Assembly (NCBI GenBank): GCA_016213675.1
Contig: JACQZW010000064.1
Location: 1-64,000, forward strand
Direction: 5' to 3'
DNA from: Acidobacteriota bacterium
GTDB taxonomy: Bacteria > Acidobacteriota > Thermoanaerobaculia > Thermoanaerobaculales > Thermoanaerobaculaceae
DNA length: 64,000 nucleotides
Under the pieces are notes generated by a model that saw only the letters and a program-made list of their open reading frames with translations, did not search any database and was not told the DNA's origin. Shown piece by piece: positions 37,041 to 45,835 of this stretch. The position numbers and the translations under genes were made by a program. Position 1 is the stretch's first letter. Every line of letters starts with the position of its first letter.

Positions 37041-37784
37041 TCAAGTTCTCCTCCTCCGCCGCGTGTTCGCAGCCGGAGCCAGCTCGTCGCCCCAGGCCCA
37101 CCACCCCGGGCGGCGACGCCGGGCGAACATCTCGAGACGTGGGCCGGGACTCCGCTGCTCGACCATGGCGTAGGCCCTGTCGGGCTTGGCGGAGTGGACG
37201 ATCTTCCCGTGCCCGTCGCGGACGTGATCCGCAACGACGAGGGTCGTGAACCTGCTGCCCGGCGGCCCGCCACGGAGGATGCTCAAGCCGCGGCCCCGGA
37301 CGCCGAACAGCAGTTGCTCCGTCTGCCCGGCGTAGTACTGCCCCGTGGAGATCTTCCGCTTCGCCCAGGTGATGCACGTCTTGAACTCGAACCCCAGCTT
37401 CTCGATGAGCCAGACCCCGGCGGGCATGAAGTTGTTCGGCACCCAGACGTACAGGTGCGCCGTCGACGCGGGGCGGAAGACGTCGGACTGCTCAACGACC
37501 TCCCAGATCCGGTGCGGGCTGAGCAACTTGTAGTACCGGTCCGCCCCGCGCTTGCACTTGCCGCCGCCGTAGAGTGGCCAGGGCGGGTCGATCATGATGG
37601 TCCGGAACTTGATCTTCCGTGCCTTGATCTGCTTCCGTGGATCATGGCCTGCGCTGGCAGGGCTCGCGCCTTCGCGCCTGACGGTCTCGCCGTGGTCGTG
37701 CGGCGCGTGCCCCCCGGGCCTCATTCCTGATTCCTCCACGCCGTCCGAACGATCTGCCGCGTCGGAGCGCGTTCCTCCCGTCAT
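37041..37784 (-). CDS. MT-A70-family DNA/RNA adenine methyltransferase
   Basis: 247 residues. The ATG at 37784 overlaps the stop of the upstream gene (ATGA). Catalytic motif D-P-P-W in T-I-M-I-D-P-P-W-P-L-Y near residue 70, followed by Y-Y-K-L-L-S, W-V-P-N-N-F-M and the MT-A70 region I-T-W-A-K-R-K, plus T-E-Q-L-L-F-G-V-R-G. Such stand-alone enzymes are common in phages and islands and are thought to modify adenines to evade host restriction. It lies between two small unknown proteins and upstream of the primase in the island map. Confidence 0.85.
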   Translation of the reverse strand: MTGGTRSDAADRSDGVEESGMRPGGHAPHDHGETVRREGASPASAGHDPRKQIKARKIKFRTIMIDPPWPLYGGGKCKRGADRYYKLLSPHRIWEVVEQSDVFRPASTAHLYVWVPNNFMPAGVWLIEKLGFEFKTCITWAKRKISTGQYYAGQTEQLLFGVRGRGLSILRGGPPGSRFTTLVVADHVRDGHGKIVHSAKPDRAYAMVEQRSPGPRLEMFARRRRPGWWAWGDELAPAANTRRRRRT

Positions 37785-38239
37785 GTGGTCCCTCCGATGA
37801 TCGGCTCTGCCTCCGGCTCCTGCCGCACCTCGATGCCCGTCAGCCGGCCGCGTCGGCTGAGCACGAATCTGATTCGGTACCCATGCGTCGGCGAGTCGCT
37901 GTTCAGCCGGAGTTCGTCGCGGTCGAGTTGCAGGTGCGGGTCGGCATTGATCAGTGCGACCAGCTTCCGGACCAGCACGACAGCCGCCTTCGCCGTCACC
38001 ACGTCCGGCCACCAGTCGAACCCGAGGTTGCCGGGATCTAGCAGTGCGTCCACAGCGGCGCCGAGGGCCGTCATCTGGCTCGCGAGCGGGCGGGCGAGGT
38101 GTCCCGCCACCGCATCCAGCTCTTCGTAGCGCTTCTCCTCTTCGGCGGTGGCCCGGCCATCGGGCGGCACCCGCTGAGATTCGGCATCCGTCGAGACCGA
38201 ATGCCCGGTCGTGGAGCTGTCGACGTTTTCGTCCCTCAT
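37781..38239 (-). CDS. Unknown protein upstream of MT-A70 gene
   Basis: 152 residues if translation starts at the ATG at 38239, chosen because AGGAAGAGGA lies the right distance upstream; Mets further upstream lack such a site. Acidic N-terminus, then a helical region (residues ~45-100) and two C-terminal beta strands. Unknown function; operon with the methyltransferase by start/stop overlap. Confidence 0.55.
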   Translation of the reverse strand: MRDENVDSSTTGHSVSTDAESQRVPPDGRATAEEEKRYEELDAVAGHLARPLASQMTALGAAVDALLDPGNLGFDWWPDVVTAKAAVVLVRKLVALINADPHLQLDRDELRLNSDSPTHGYRIRFVLSRRGRLTGIEVRQEPEAEPIIGGTT

Positions 38240-38464
38240 CACTGCGTCCTCTTCCTGGCGCATGATCGGTCCGCCCATTGCGGCCCGGCAGAGCGCCGCG
38301 CCCCGGCCCTGCATCACGAGCATGGCGTAGGCGAGATCAGAATCCGGTCGCAGAAACTCGGCACTTCACGCGCTGGCCGAAAGACCCTGGGTGAACCGCA
38401 GCGGGCCCCGCGTTGGTCGCGCACGGGGCGGCTGGGGCCGACCAGGAAACGTCCGGGATCGGAG

Positions 38465-38498
38465 TACCAGACGGGGCAGATGGGGTTACCAGACGGGG
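38465..38498. repeat. Two iteron-like direct repeats
   Basis: TACCAGACGGGG occurs at 38465-38476 and again at 38487-38498, a spacing of 22 bp (two helical turns), as expected for binding sites on one face of the helix. Located about 250 bp from the primase gene's 3' end. Confidence 0.45.
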
Positions 38499-38563
38499 AA
38501 ACGACCGCGGATTCATCGTGCGATTCCAAGGTCTTCCAATACAGCCAACAGGTTCATAGGGTT

Positions 38564-38687
38564 GGGGAGCGGCGTGAGCCGAGCCCCGCAGCGGAGCCGA
38601 GCGGGAGCGAGGCGGAGCGTCAGAGTGGAGCGGGAGCGGTGAGCGTGAGCGGAGCGGGCGGGGCGGTTCAGGCTCACGCCGCTCCCC
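38564..38687. repeat. Perfect 17-bp inverted repeat enclosing a purine-rich repeat tract
   Basis: GGGGAGCGGCGTGAGCC at 38564-38580 is the exact reverse complement of 38671-38687. The 90 bases between them are full of short GAGCGGAGC/GAGCGGGAGC repeats, so the transcript or single strand would fold into a large hairpin with a purine-rich loop. No gene overlaps it. Confidence 0.6.
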
Positions 38688-38751
38688 AGAAGCTAGAAAA
38701 ATGGGGATGGGGGACCGGGGGAAGGGGATGGAGCGGTGGATCCGTTCGTCG

Positions 38752-40965
38752 TCACCTACCAGAGCGGTCCCGGTTCGCCCTGCCGGCCAACGCCCGGAGC
38801 GCTCGCCCCAGACCACCTCGCGCCTGCACTCGAAGGACCAGGTCCCCCGCCGGCTCGTCGATGATCTTCACGTCGAGCAGGCGCAGCTTCTTGATCTCGG
38901 CGATGCGCTGCTTCCACACCTGGATGTAGTCCTTCCCGGCCTTCTTGGCTCTGGTAGCGTTCCACACGCCCGCTCGGATGGCGATCTTGCTCAACGGGAC
39001 CTCCAGCCTGGGCGACTTCGCATCCGCCATGCGCCACACCAGCTCGAGGTACGCCGCGAGCGTCTCCTCGTCCCGCAGCTTGAGAGCTCGTGGATCGAAG
39101 GGCGCCCAGGCGGGCCCGCGTCGGATCTGGAGGAGCACGCCGGGATGCAGCCGGCAGACGAGGCCCTTCTCGTTCTTCCCGACGATGTCGACGAGCGGCG
39201 CCTCGAACCAGCCCTGCGTCTTGCCGGACAGCCGGACCGCGATCTGAATGCGGCCCAACGCAAGAAGGGCCCTATCGATGGCGCGGCGGACCTTCGTCGG
39301 CACTCTTCCGGCCGTCATCTTGTAGCCAAGCAGACGGGCGATCACCCCTGCCGACGCCGAGAACCCGTGGTCCGTCTCGGTCACGCGGCGAACGTCACCG
39401 ACCAGTACGGCGTCGTGGTAGCGGTCGATGGCGTCCCTGTAGTACTGGATGTTCGGGACGATCGCGTAGGGTGCCACAATCCGCTTCTCATCTTCGTTCC
39501 ACACGCCTTCGTGCTTGATCTTGACTCCGGGCTCGGGCACATCCTCCTGCTCCAGGAGTTCCAGCACGCGGTTGGGCGCCGCCACGATCCGCAGCAGGTC
39601 CTGCCCGGCGAGCTTCTCTGGGTCCGGCTGGCGCTGGTGAACCGCGGTCTCGATCATGGCCTGTCGCCTAACCGCCGCCTCCTCCTGCGACATCGGCACC
39701 GTCTTGTCCCTGCGAGAGATCCTCTCGACGGGATCGTCGCGACCGACGGCGGCGGTGGGGTCCTGCGCCAAGACGACGCACGCCCACCAGACCCGCTCCA
39801 AGAGCGGCCCCCCTGTCCCCCGGGCATGGCGGGCCACCTGCTCGGGATTCCCCAGACCGATCGGAATCCCGCGGCGAGCGATCCATGCCCACCCGTCGCC
39901 ACGTCCTGCCTTGGCTCCGCGGTCGGGGAACGGGGCAAGCACGGCCGCGGCATTCCGGATGGCGAGACGCGGCAGCTTGCCGAATCCCGCCGGAAGGGTG
40001 GCCGTTCGACGGACGCGGGGAACCAGCCCCTCTGCCCAGGATCGAACCTCGGGCCGTCGCGTCCACTGCCTGGCCGGCTCGTTGACACCGCACGCTGAGC
40101 AGTGGAACCAGCCGTTGACGAAGACCACGGCCGACTCGTGTTGGTCGTCGTGGAACGGGCAGCAGATCACCAGCCTTCCGTCGCGCTTGCGTGTCGCGTG
40201 CTCCAGCTGCTTCTCCGCCGCGGCCAACAGGCGCGCTGCCCAGCCGGCGGGCTTGGGTCCTCCGGCGGGGGAGGCGGTTGCTCGGGTCTGCTTCGCGCCG
40301 GCGCCGTTCGCCAGCCGGAGCCGCTGCCGTAGGTCGGAAACGTCGTACCGCAGGGTCACCGACAGACGGACGATGTTGATCGTTCGCGGGGGATCGTATG
40401 AGCGCCGGTGCGAGTAGTGGCCCAGCGTACCCGGAATCCTGACCAACGCGTCGGCCGTGATGTGCATGTGGGTGTCGGCGTCCAGCTTCGAGCACAGCAC
40501 TCGGTTGATCCGCTCGACGACCTTCGGGATCGTAGCCTCTCGCAGCAACCAGACCGCCTGGAGACCCGAGGCCGAACTGATTACGATGGATGGCGCGGGA
40601 TCAAACTCCTCCAGCCGATCGAGCAGGTCCCTGCGCTCTTCGGTGGAGTCCGCCGGGCTGTCCAGGTCCGCCCACGCGAACGTCAGGCGCTCCACGTCGT
40701 CGGCCAGCCGTCCGGTCCCGACGTTGCGCCCCACGCCGACGTAGACGTCCGCCCCCGCCAGCGATGCCTCCACGGCGCGCCGGGCCGCATCCGCCGTCGA
40801 GTCGAACCTCTCCCCACGTCGCCATTTGCCCTGCTCGGCACGAACGATGACGATCTTCCCCGGCGTGAACACCGAGAAGATCGTCGCGAGGAATCGCTCC
40901 GCGAGATCCGTCTGCCGCTGGTGCGGGCTTGCTTTCTTCCTCGCCGTCTTCTTGGTTCGTGGCAC
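38752..40965 (-). CDS. Replication primase with central zinc finger
   Basis: 737 residues. The N-terminal ~240 residues resemble RepB/AEP-type primases: F-A-W-A-D-L-D-S-P (catalytic acid pair) and I-V-I-S-S-A-S-G-L-Q-A-V-W-L-L, then R-I-P-G-T-L-G. A CHC2-like zinc finger sits at ~268-295 (C-C-P-F-H ... W-F-H-C-S-A-C-G). The C-terminal half is helical and has no recognised helicase P-loop. Primases of this type start replication of plasmids, phage satellites and islands. It is divergently placed to the nuclease/RadC operon; the repeats next to its 3' end could be the origin. Basic N-terminal tail of K-K-x-K type may bind DNA. Confidence 0.72.
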   Translation of the reverse strand: MPRTKKTARKKASPHQRQTDLAERFLATIFSVFTPGKIVIVRAEQGKWRRGERFDSTADAARRAVEASLAGADVYVGVGRNVGTGRLADDVERLTFAWADLDSPADSTEERRDLLDRLEEFDPAPSIVISSASGLQAVWLLREATIPKVVERINRVLCSKLDADTHMHITADALVRIPGTLGHYSHRRSYDPPRTINIVRLSVTLRYDVSDLRQRLRLANGAGAKQTRATASPAGGPKPAGWAARLLAAAEKQLEHATRKRDGRLVICCPFHDDQHESAVVFVNGWFHCSACGVNEPARQWTRRPEVRSWAEGLVPRVRRTATLPAGFGKLPRLAIRNAAAVLAPFPDRGAKAGRGDGWAWIARRGIPIGLGNPEQVARHARGTGGPLLERVWWACVVLAQDPTAAVGRDDPVERISRRDKTVPMSQEEAAVRRQAMIETAVHQRQPDPEKLAGQDLLRIVAAPNRVLELLEQEDVPEPGVKIKHEGVWNEDEKRIVAPYAIVPNIQYYRDAIDRYHDAVLVGDVRRVTETDHGFSASAGVIARLLGYKMTAGRVPTKVRRAIDRALLALGRIQIAVRLSGKTQGWFEAPLVDIVGKNEKGLVCRLHPGVLLQIRRGPAWAPFDPRALKLRDEETLAAYLELVWRMADAKSPRLEVPLSKIAIRAGVWNATRAKKAGKDYIQVWKQRIAEIKKLRLLDVKIIDEPAGDLVLRVQARGGLGRALRALAGRANRDRSGR

Positions 40966-41271
40966 GCAGGCTCCTGAGCGGAAAGATCATACGCGGCACG
41001 ACCGTCGAGGGGTAGCGGTGCGATCCGTCGTGCGACCCGTCGCTGGACAGGACGCGCCGCCCGGCCACCAGACCACCTCGCGGTAGCTGGCGGGTCGATT
41101 GCCTCATAAGAGACTCGGAAGGAGAGCATCTCGCCGCCGGGCGACCGCTCGTCGAGGCTGCCTGCATCGTGTTTGCACGAGGAGAACCCCGGCGCCCGCC
41201 GGACGGTTTGCAGGTCGATCGTCCGCCAACCAAACACCGCATGGTTTCGCCGTGCAGGAAAGGAGGCACCG
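40966..41271. promoter_or_regulatory. Divergent intergenic region between primase and recombination operon
   Basis: 306 bp that must contain promoters for the primase (minus) and the plus-strand operon beginning at 41272. A strong AAAGGAGG ribosome site lies at 41259-41266. No clear promoter hexamers or operator seen. Confidence 0.5.
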
Positions 41272-41991
41272 TTGGAAGCTGTGATCGTTGCTGGACCGCT
41301 GGGTCCTGCTGTCACCGACCCGCCGGACGTTCCCGGAGTCGACCGCCTGGTCCGAGCTGCGGCGGGCCGTGAGGTCGTACACGACGGACCGTGCCCGGCC
41401 TGCGGGGGCTCAGGGTACGCAACCCGCCGGGCCGGGTCGTTGCGATGTTGGTCGTCATGCTCGAGTTGTCGGGGAACGGGCATCCTTGCGGGCGCGCATC
41501 TCGTCCGCCTCGTGACGGACGTCGGCAGCACGGCCGCCCGAGCATTCAGGTTGTGGGCCTGCAGGGAGCAGCTCCGCCTCGACGCTCGCCTGCTGGTCCA
41601 CGAGGAGCGCGGCCGCGACGGCGACGACGCGTGGGCCATCCGCTGGTCCAGGCCGGACGGTGTACCCCTCCGACGCTGGAGGGACGGGCTCATCGGACAC
41701 CGGGTGCTCGGCATCGCCGTCGAAACGAGCGGATCGCATGTCGAAGGACACGTCGCAGCTCACGCCGTGACGGACGACGGCACCGTCAGGATCGCGGCGC
41801 TGTGGGACTTCGAGCAGGATCGCCGCAGAGTACTCCGGTGGCGATGGGCAGATCTCGCGAGCCGATCCCTGTCGAGGTGCTGGCGAACCCGCTTTCCATC
41901 CGCCGCCGTCCTGGCAGCGATCAAATGGACCACCAACTGCTGCCTCACCACCACGCCGCGGACCAGGAAGTGCGAGGCGGCGGCCAGTTAG
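41272..41991 (+). CDS. Zinc-finger (DnaJ-like CxxCxGxG) protein
   Basis: 239 residues if started at the TTG at 41272, chosen because AAAGGAGG lies six bases upstream; a longer frame starting at 41173 lacks a site. Two Cys pairs of DnaJ zinc-finger type lie near residues 42-70 (C-P-A-C-G-G-S-G and C-S-S-C-R-G-T-G). The rest is basic and unassigned. First gene of the plus-strand replication/recombination operon. Confidence 0.6.
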   Translation: MEAVIVAGPLGPAVTDPPDVPGVDRLVRAAAGREVVHDGPCPACGGSGYATRRAGSLRCWSSCSSCRGTGILAGAHLVRLVTDVGSTAARAFRLWACREQLRLDARLLVHEERGRDGDDAWAIRWSRPDGVPLRRWRDGLIGHRVLGIAVETSGSHVEGHVAAHAVTDDGTVRIAALWDFEQDRRRVLRWRWADLASRSLSRCWRTRFPSAAVLAAIKWTTNCCLTTTPRTRKCEAAAS

Positions 41992-42118
41992 ATCGGCTGT
42001 GTGCCCGAGACACCGGCTGTGGTGGCGGGTTCGCCACCGCCGGAGACCGTTTGAACGTTTCCCGATGAAGAAGGGCATGAACTGTGGCCCGGAGCGTGGG
42101 CCTGAAGAAGGAGGAGAG

Positions 42119-43192
42119 ATGGAGACGCCCTGTGTCGAGACGACCGGGAAAAGCGAAGCGAGCACGCAGTCGAGCGGGGTGGCGGAGGCCCCGAGGATCA
42201 AGGCCCTGACGTTCTCGTCGATGTCGGCGTTTCAGCGGTGCCCGAGGGAGTACCAGCTGAGCTATGTTGAGCGGCTCGCCCCCGCCCAGTACGCCCCCGC
42301 CCTGACGCTCGGGGCCGCCTTCCACGCCGGCATCGGGGCGCTGCACGTCGGCCGGCAGTTCGACGAGGCGATCGCCGTCGCCGAGGCCGCCATCGACCGG
42401 GACGTCGATCGTGCCCTGCAGATGGCTTCGGACGGCGAGGGAGTCCGCCTAGCCGAGGCCGCGGCGAGGGACAAAGCCAAGATGTCGGCGATGCTCACCG
42501 GCTGGTTCGGCCGCCACTTCGCCGTCTGGAACGGGACGGCCGCTGCCCGCGACCGCGACATCGAGATGATCGAGTCGGAGATCGTACTCGAGGCGCAGCT
42601 CGTCAACCCGACGTCGGGCAGGCCGTCGAGGACGTTCACGATGGCGGGCCGGCTCGACGGCATCGTCCGGCTGCGGGAGGCGCCCGACGGATCCGACCCG
42701 ACCGGCATCTGGGTCCTCGAGGCGAAGACGACGTCGGACGAGATCAACGAGGCTGCCGAGTCCCTCGCCCTGTCGATTCAGCCGAACCTCTACGAGGTGC
42801 TCGCCGCCGGCTACTTCGGACCGCAGCTGGGGCCCGTCCTCGGGTCCGTGCTCGACATCGTCAAGAAGCCGGTGATCCGCGGACGGGCCGGGGAACCGAT
42901 GGGCGCCTACCGAGCGAGGGCCGTCGAGGCGTACTCCGCTGAGCCCGACCGGTTTTTCCGCAGGATCATCCTGCCCGCCGACGACCGGCGGCGCCGTGCC
43001 GCCATGGCGGCGGCCTGGGGTGTCGCCCGGACCATCCGGGATGCCGGGAAGTACGGGTTCGTCGGAAAGCAGGGACCGGCGTGCCGCGGGCCGTACGGGC
43101 CCTGCAAGTTCCAGCCGGTCTGCTGGCACAACGACCGCTCCGGATTCATCGAGAAGCAGGACACGCACGAGGAGCTAGGCCGGGTCGGCTAG
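42119..43192 (+). CDS. Fe-S-cluster PD-(D/E)XK exonuclease (Cas4/AddB-like)
   Basis: 357 residues from the ATG at 42119, behind GAAGGAGGAG. A RecB-type nuclease: S-S-M-S-A-F-Q-R-C-P-R-E-Y at the start, G-R-L-D-G-I-V with the catalytic Asp near 180, and W-V-L-E-A-K-T-T-S near 200 for the E-x-K pair. The Cys in F-Q-R-C plus three Cys near the C-terminus (C-x6-C-x5-C at ~321-336) match the four-Cys iron-sulfur staple of Cas4/AddB proteins. Followed 24 bp later by the putative ssDNA-binding protein, an exonuclease/annealase-like pairing often found in phages. Catalytic motifs complete. Confidence 0.8.
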   Translation: METPCVETTGKSEASTQSSGVAEAPRIKALTFSSMSAFQRCPREYQLSYVERLAPAQYAPALTLGAAFHAGIGALHVGRQFDEAIAVAEAAIDRDVDRALQMASDGEGVRLAEAAARDKAKMSAMLTGWFGRHFAVWNGTAAARDRDIEMIESEIVLEAQLVNPTSGRPSRTFTMAGRLDGIVRLREAPDGSDPTGIWVLEAKTTSDEINEAAESLALSIQPNLYEVLAAGYFGPQLGPVLGSVLDIVKKPVIRGRAGEPMGAYRARAVEAYSAEPDRFFRRIILPADDRRRRAAMAAAWGVARTIRDAGKYGFVGKQGPACRGPYGPCKFQPVCWHNDRSGFIEKQDTHEELGRVG

Positions 43193-43216
43193 CAACAGGA
43201 GCAGGAGGAGATCAAC

Positions 43217-44050
43217 ATGAGGAAGAACGCGCAGGGCGCGATCGCGGTGGTGCGTCAAGCGGAGCAGAACGGCGCTGGGGGCCGGGACGCCATCCCGCCC
43301 CAGCCCACGCCGCAGCCGACGGCGTTGGCGCCGGTGCCCTTCGGCCTCGAGCGGCTGTACGAGGACGACCTGGTCATCCCGCGGGTGAGCGTGGTGCAGC
43401 CGACGAGCAGGGAGGGCACGCCCGGGCGGCTGCGGATGAACTTGACCGGCGAGGAGCGGGAGACGATCGACCTGGTCGTGCTCCGCGTCCAGCGGGGCCG
43501 GGTCCTGTGGAGCCCGACGCTCGGCGAGGATCCGGTGTGCCGCTCCAACGACGGCCTTGTGCCCGCCGCCGACGAGCCCCAGAGCGACGTTTGCTGCGAG
43601 TTGCACGGCCGCCACCTCCGGCCGGTGTGCCCCGCAGCGACCTGGCGGCCGAAGCCGGGCAACGGCGGGCGTCTCGAGCCGCCGGCGTGCAGGGACACAT
43701 ACACGGTGATCGCGCTCGACCTCGCCACGGGGGCGCCCTTCATGCTCGCCCTGCACGGGAGCGGGCTCCGCGCCGTGCGGGTCCTGCGGACCGTCCTGCT
43801 GCAGCGCCGCCTGAACGTCTACGACGCCGCCTGCACGTTGCGGCTGCGGAAGCAGACCAACGGCAAGGGCAGCTACTACGTCCCGGAGTTCACCGACATC
43901 AGGCCCGTGGACCCGCCCGGCCGGTACCGAGACCGGTACGAGCAGTTCGCGGCGTACGAGCCCGAGGGCACCTTCGATGCCGAGCGGGAGACGGACGGCA
44001 GCTCGCGCTCGGTCGCCGCCTCCGCCGCCGCGACCGCCAACACCCCGTAG
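43217..44050 (+). CDS. Phage-type protein, possible ssDNA-binding partner of the nuclease
   Basis: 277 residues; ATG with GGAGGAG upstream. Begins with a flexible Gln/Pro tail, then L-V-I-P-R-V-S-V-V-Q-P-T-S, a pattern common at the start of phage proteins encoded beside RecB-like nucleases. A central Cys-rich stretch (C-C-E-L-H-G ... C-P ... C-R-D) may bind zinc. The C-terminus is disordered (Ser/Ala-rich). OB-like strands seem likely, but the family is not certain. Confidence 0.55.
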   Translation: MRKNAQGAIAVVRQAEQNGAGGRDAIPPQPTPQPTALAPVPFGLERLYEDDLVIPRVSVVQPTSREGTPGRLRMNLTGEERETIDLVVLRVQRGRVLWSPTLGEDPVCRSNDGLVPAADEPQSDVCCELHGRHLRPVCPAATWRPKPGNGGRLEPPACRDTYTVIALDLATGAPFMLALHGSGLRAVRVLRTVLLQRRLNVYDAACTLRLRKQTNGKGSYYVPEFTDIRPVDPPGRYRDRYEQFAAYEPEGTFDAERETDGSSRSVAASAAATANTP

Positions 44051-44220
44051 AACCGCATCTCCACCGCCTGGTGCGCGCCGTCGGAGGGTCGACGCGTACG
44101 GCGGGATCCTCCGACGGACGATCCAGGCGCAGCAAGAAACCGGACCCCGCGCCTGTTGGCGCCATTCCGCGCCGCGGGGCCTCGCTGGCCCCCCGGTGCG
44201 CCAACCACAGGGAGTCAACG

Positions 44221-44844
44221 ATGAAGCGCTATCCCACGGGGGCGGTGCTGCACGCGGCCCAGGAGCAGTTCGCGTTCCTGGCCCGCACGGCCCTCAAGCC
44301 CTGCGAACGATGGATCTGCAGGGACCGGGATTTCGAGGATCGCAGGCAGGAAGGCCTCGGTCGGTGTTGGGAGTGGTTCAGCCAGCAGGTCGCTGGCGGC
44401 CACCAGCCCGACACCGCGCTGACCGTCCACGCCTGCTCGCTGGCCATGAGGAGCCGCGGCCGGACCCTGGTCGGCCACGAGCACCGTCCTCACCACGACG
44501 TGTACGACCGCCAGGGACGCGACCTGGAGCTCCGCCGGCTGGAGCCGGCGTATGACCACGACGACCGCGACGATGGCACGGCGGAGGACCCCACCGTCGG
44601 GCTTGCTCGCCTCGGCGTCCGTGACCCGACGGACAACGTCAACTCCGCCCTGGACCTCGAATCGTGGCTCGACGCGCTTCCGACCGTGGACCGCAAGATG
44701 GTCGAGCTGCGCGGGGAGGGCTACGGGCTCGCGGAGATCGCGGAAGCGACCGGTCGGTCGGTCCCCGCCGTGTTCCGTCGTACCCGGCACCTGGGACACG
44801 ACCTCGCCCTCCGCGCCGGCATGGACCCCGGAGGTTCGCCGTGA
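44221..44844 (+). CDS. Sigma-factor-like HTH protein
   Basis: 207 residues. C-terminal ~45 residues form a sigma-70 region-4-type HTH (L-P-T-V-D-R-K-M-V-E-L-R-G-E-G-Y, then L-A-E-I-A-E-A-T-G-R-S). The N-terminal part is helical with W-I-C-R-D-R-D-F-E-D and does not show a clear region 2, so it may be an RNAP-binding or DNA-binding regulator rather than a full sigma factor. Its stop overlaps the RadC start (GTGA). Preceded by 170 non-coding bases with AGGGAG near the ATG. Confidence 0.6.
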   Translation: MKRYPTGAVLHAAQEQFAFLARTALKPCERWICRDRDFEDRRQEGLGRCWEWFSQQVAGGHQPDTALTVHACSLAMRSRGRTLVGHEHRPHHDVYDRQGRDLELRRLEPAYDHDDRDDGTAEDPTVGLARLGVRDPTDNVNSALDLESWLDALPTVDRKMVELRGEGYGLAEIAEATGRSVPAVFRRTRHLGHDLALRAGMDPGGSP

Positions 44845-45275
44845 CCGCCAGCCGATGCCAAACGTGTGGACAGGTGCTGGCGGCGGAGGCGCCGATGCCC
44901 TCGTTGAGGTGCAGCGCCGAGGTCTACCGCCTGCTGGGCCCGGCGCTCTCGACGAAGAGGCAGGAGCGCTTCCTGGTGGTCGCGCTCGACGCCCGGAACC
45001 GGATCATCGCGAAGCACTTGGTCGCGGTCGGGAGCCTCGCCGCGTGCGTCGTGCATCCCCGCGAGGTGTTCGCCCCGTTGATCCGCGACCGGGCCGCGGC
45101 CGCCATCCTCGTCCACTGCCATCCGTCCGGATCGCCGGAACCGAGCCCCGAGGATCTCGAGTTGACGGAGCGGCTGTCGAAGGCCGGGCAGATGCTCGGG
45201 ATCGTCGTCCTCGACCACATCGTGATCGGGAAGGAGGGCTACTACTCGTTCCGAGACTCGGGGAGGGTCGAATGA
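44841..45275 (+). CDS. radC: RadC-family JAB/MPN protein
   Basis: 144 residues from the GTG at 44841 (GGAGG upstream, GTGA overlap with the previous stop). JAMM metal site V-H-C-H-P-S-G with His92 and His94 and the partner Asp105 in P-E-D-L-E. The N-terminal C-x2-C (Cys6, Cys9) is additional to the usual RadC domain, and the HhH domain of chromosomal RadC is absent, giving the short form typical of phages and islands. These are often linked to anti-restriction or DNA processing; the exact role is not established. Confidence 0.8.
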   Translation: MTASRCQTCGQVLAAEAPMPSLRCSAEVYRLLGPALSTKRQERFLVVALDARNRIIAKHLVAVGSLAACVVHPREVFAPLIRDRAAAAILVHCHPSGSPEPSPEDLELTERLSKAGQMLGIVVLDHIVIGKEGYYSFRDSGRVE

Positions 45276-45589
45276 GAGGTGGCCGTCGCGTCCCCGGACC
45301 CGGCCCGGTTCTCGCCGCGCTGGAGCACCTGCGCCAAGGTCGCGTTGCCGACGCTGCCCTCGTTGACCAGCTCAACGACATCCTGGCACGCCACCGACTC
45401 GGCCTCGGAGACGGCGCCGTCATCTTGGAGCTGTTCGAGCGCGCCCGATCGGAGATGACGCCCGAGGAGCAGCAGGCGTTCCTTGCCGACTTCGCCGACT
45501 CCGTCGGGCGCGTCCTCTTGCAGACGAACGGCGCCCTGCGCCAGGCATTCGCCTCCAACGCGCAGCTTCGCCGGCCGAGAAAGGACTGA
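45272..45589 (+). CDS. Small helical protein after radC
   Basis: 105 residues; ATGA overlap with radC. Helical throughout (L-E-H-L-R-Q-G ... M-T-P-E-E-Q-Q-A-F-L-A-D-F-A-D). No family recognised. Translationally coupled to radC, so likely part of the same function. Confidence 0.6.
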   Translation: MRGGRRVPGPGPVLAALEHLRQGRVADAALVDQLNDILARHRLGLGDGAVILELFERARSEMTPEEQQAFLADFADSVGRVLLQTNGALRQAFASNAQLRRPRKD

Positions 45590-45591
45590 AC

Positions 45592-45822
45592 ATGATCATC
45601 GCGTTCGCCTGGTTCCTGCTGGGTTTCGGCGGCGGCTGCTTGGCCACGGCGCTCGAGATCTCCGGGGACGAAGCCACCACGGCAATGGCGCAGCACGCGT
45701 ACCGGCGTGTCGCCCAGCTCCGCGCCGACGCAGACCAGCGGGTGTTCGACGTCTACTGCCGCTGGGCCGCGTACATGGAGCCCGAAGTCCAGGCGGCGTA
45801 CCTTCGCCGACTGGGCATGTAG
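45592..45822 (+). CDS. Small membrane-anchored protein
   Basis: 76 residues starting two bases after the previous stop, with GAAAGGA upstream. N-terminal hydrophobic span (residues 2-20, Gly-rich) followed by a short amphipathic helical domain with W-A-A-Y-M-E. Unknown function. Confidence 0.55.
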   Translation: MIIAFAWFLLGFGGGCLATALEISGDEATTAMAQHAYRRVAQLRADADQRVFDVYCRWAAYMEPEVQAAYLRRLGM

Positions 45823-45835
45823 CCCTCTGCCCGCC

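Larger units (their letters stand above)
38240..38751. other. Non-coding region with iteron-like repeats and a long inverted repeat
   Basis: About 510 bp between the MT-A70 operon and the primase 3' end. It holds two 12-bp direct repeats and a 17-bp perfect inverted repeat enclosing purine-rich short repeats (listed separately). I consider it a candidate replication origin or structured RNA region of the element. Confidence 0.45.

Noticed and set aside
38564..38687. Retron msr/msd
   Set aside because: Inverted repeat suggests a folded RNA, but no reverse transcriptase gene is in the window.
43081..44220. Long open frame leading into the sigma-like protein
   Set aside because: Shadow of the nuclease and ssDNA-binding genes; the real start is the ATG at 44221.
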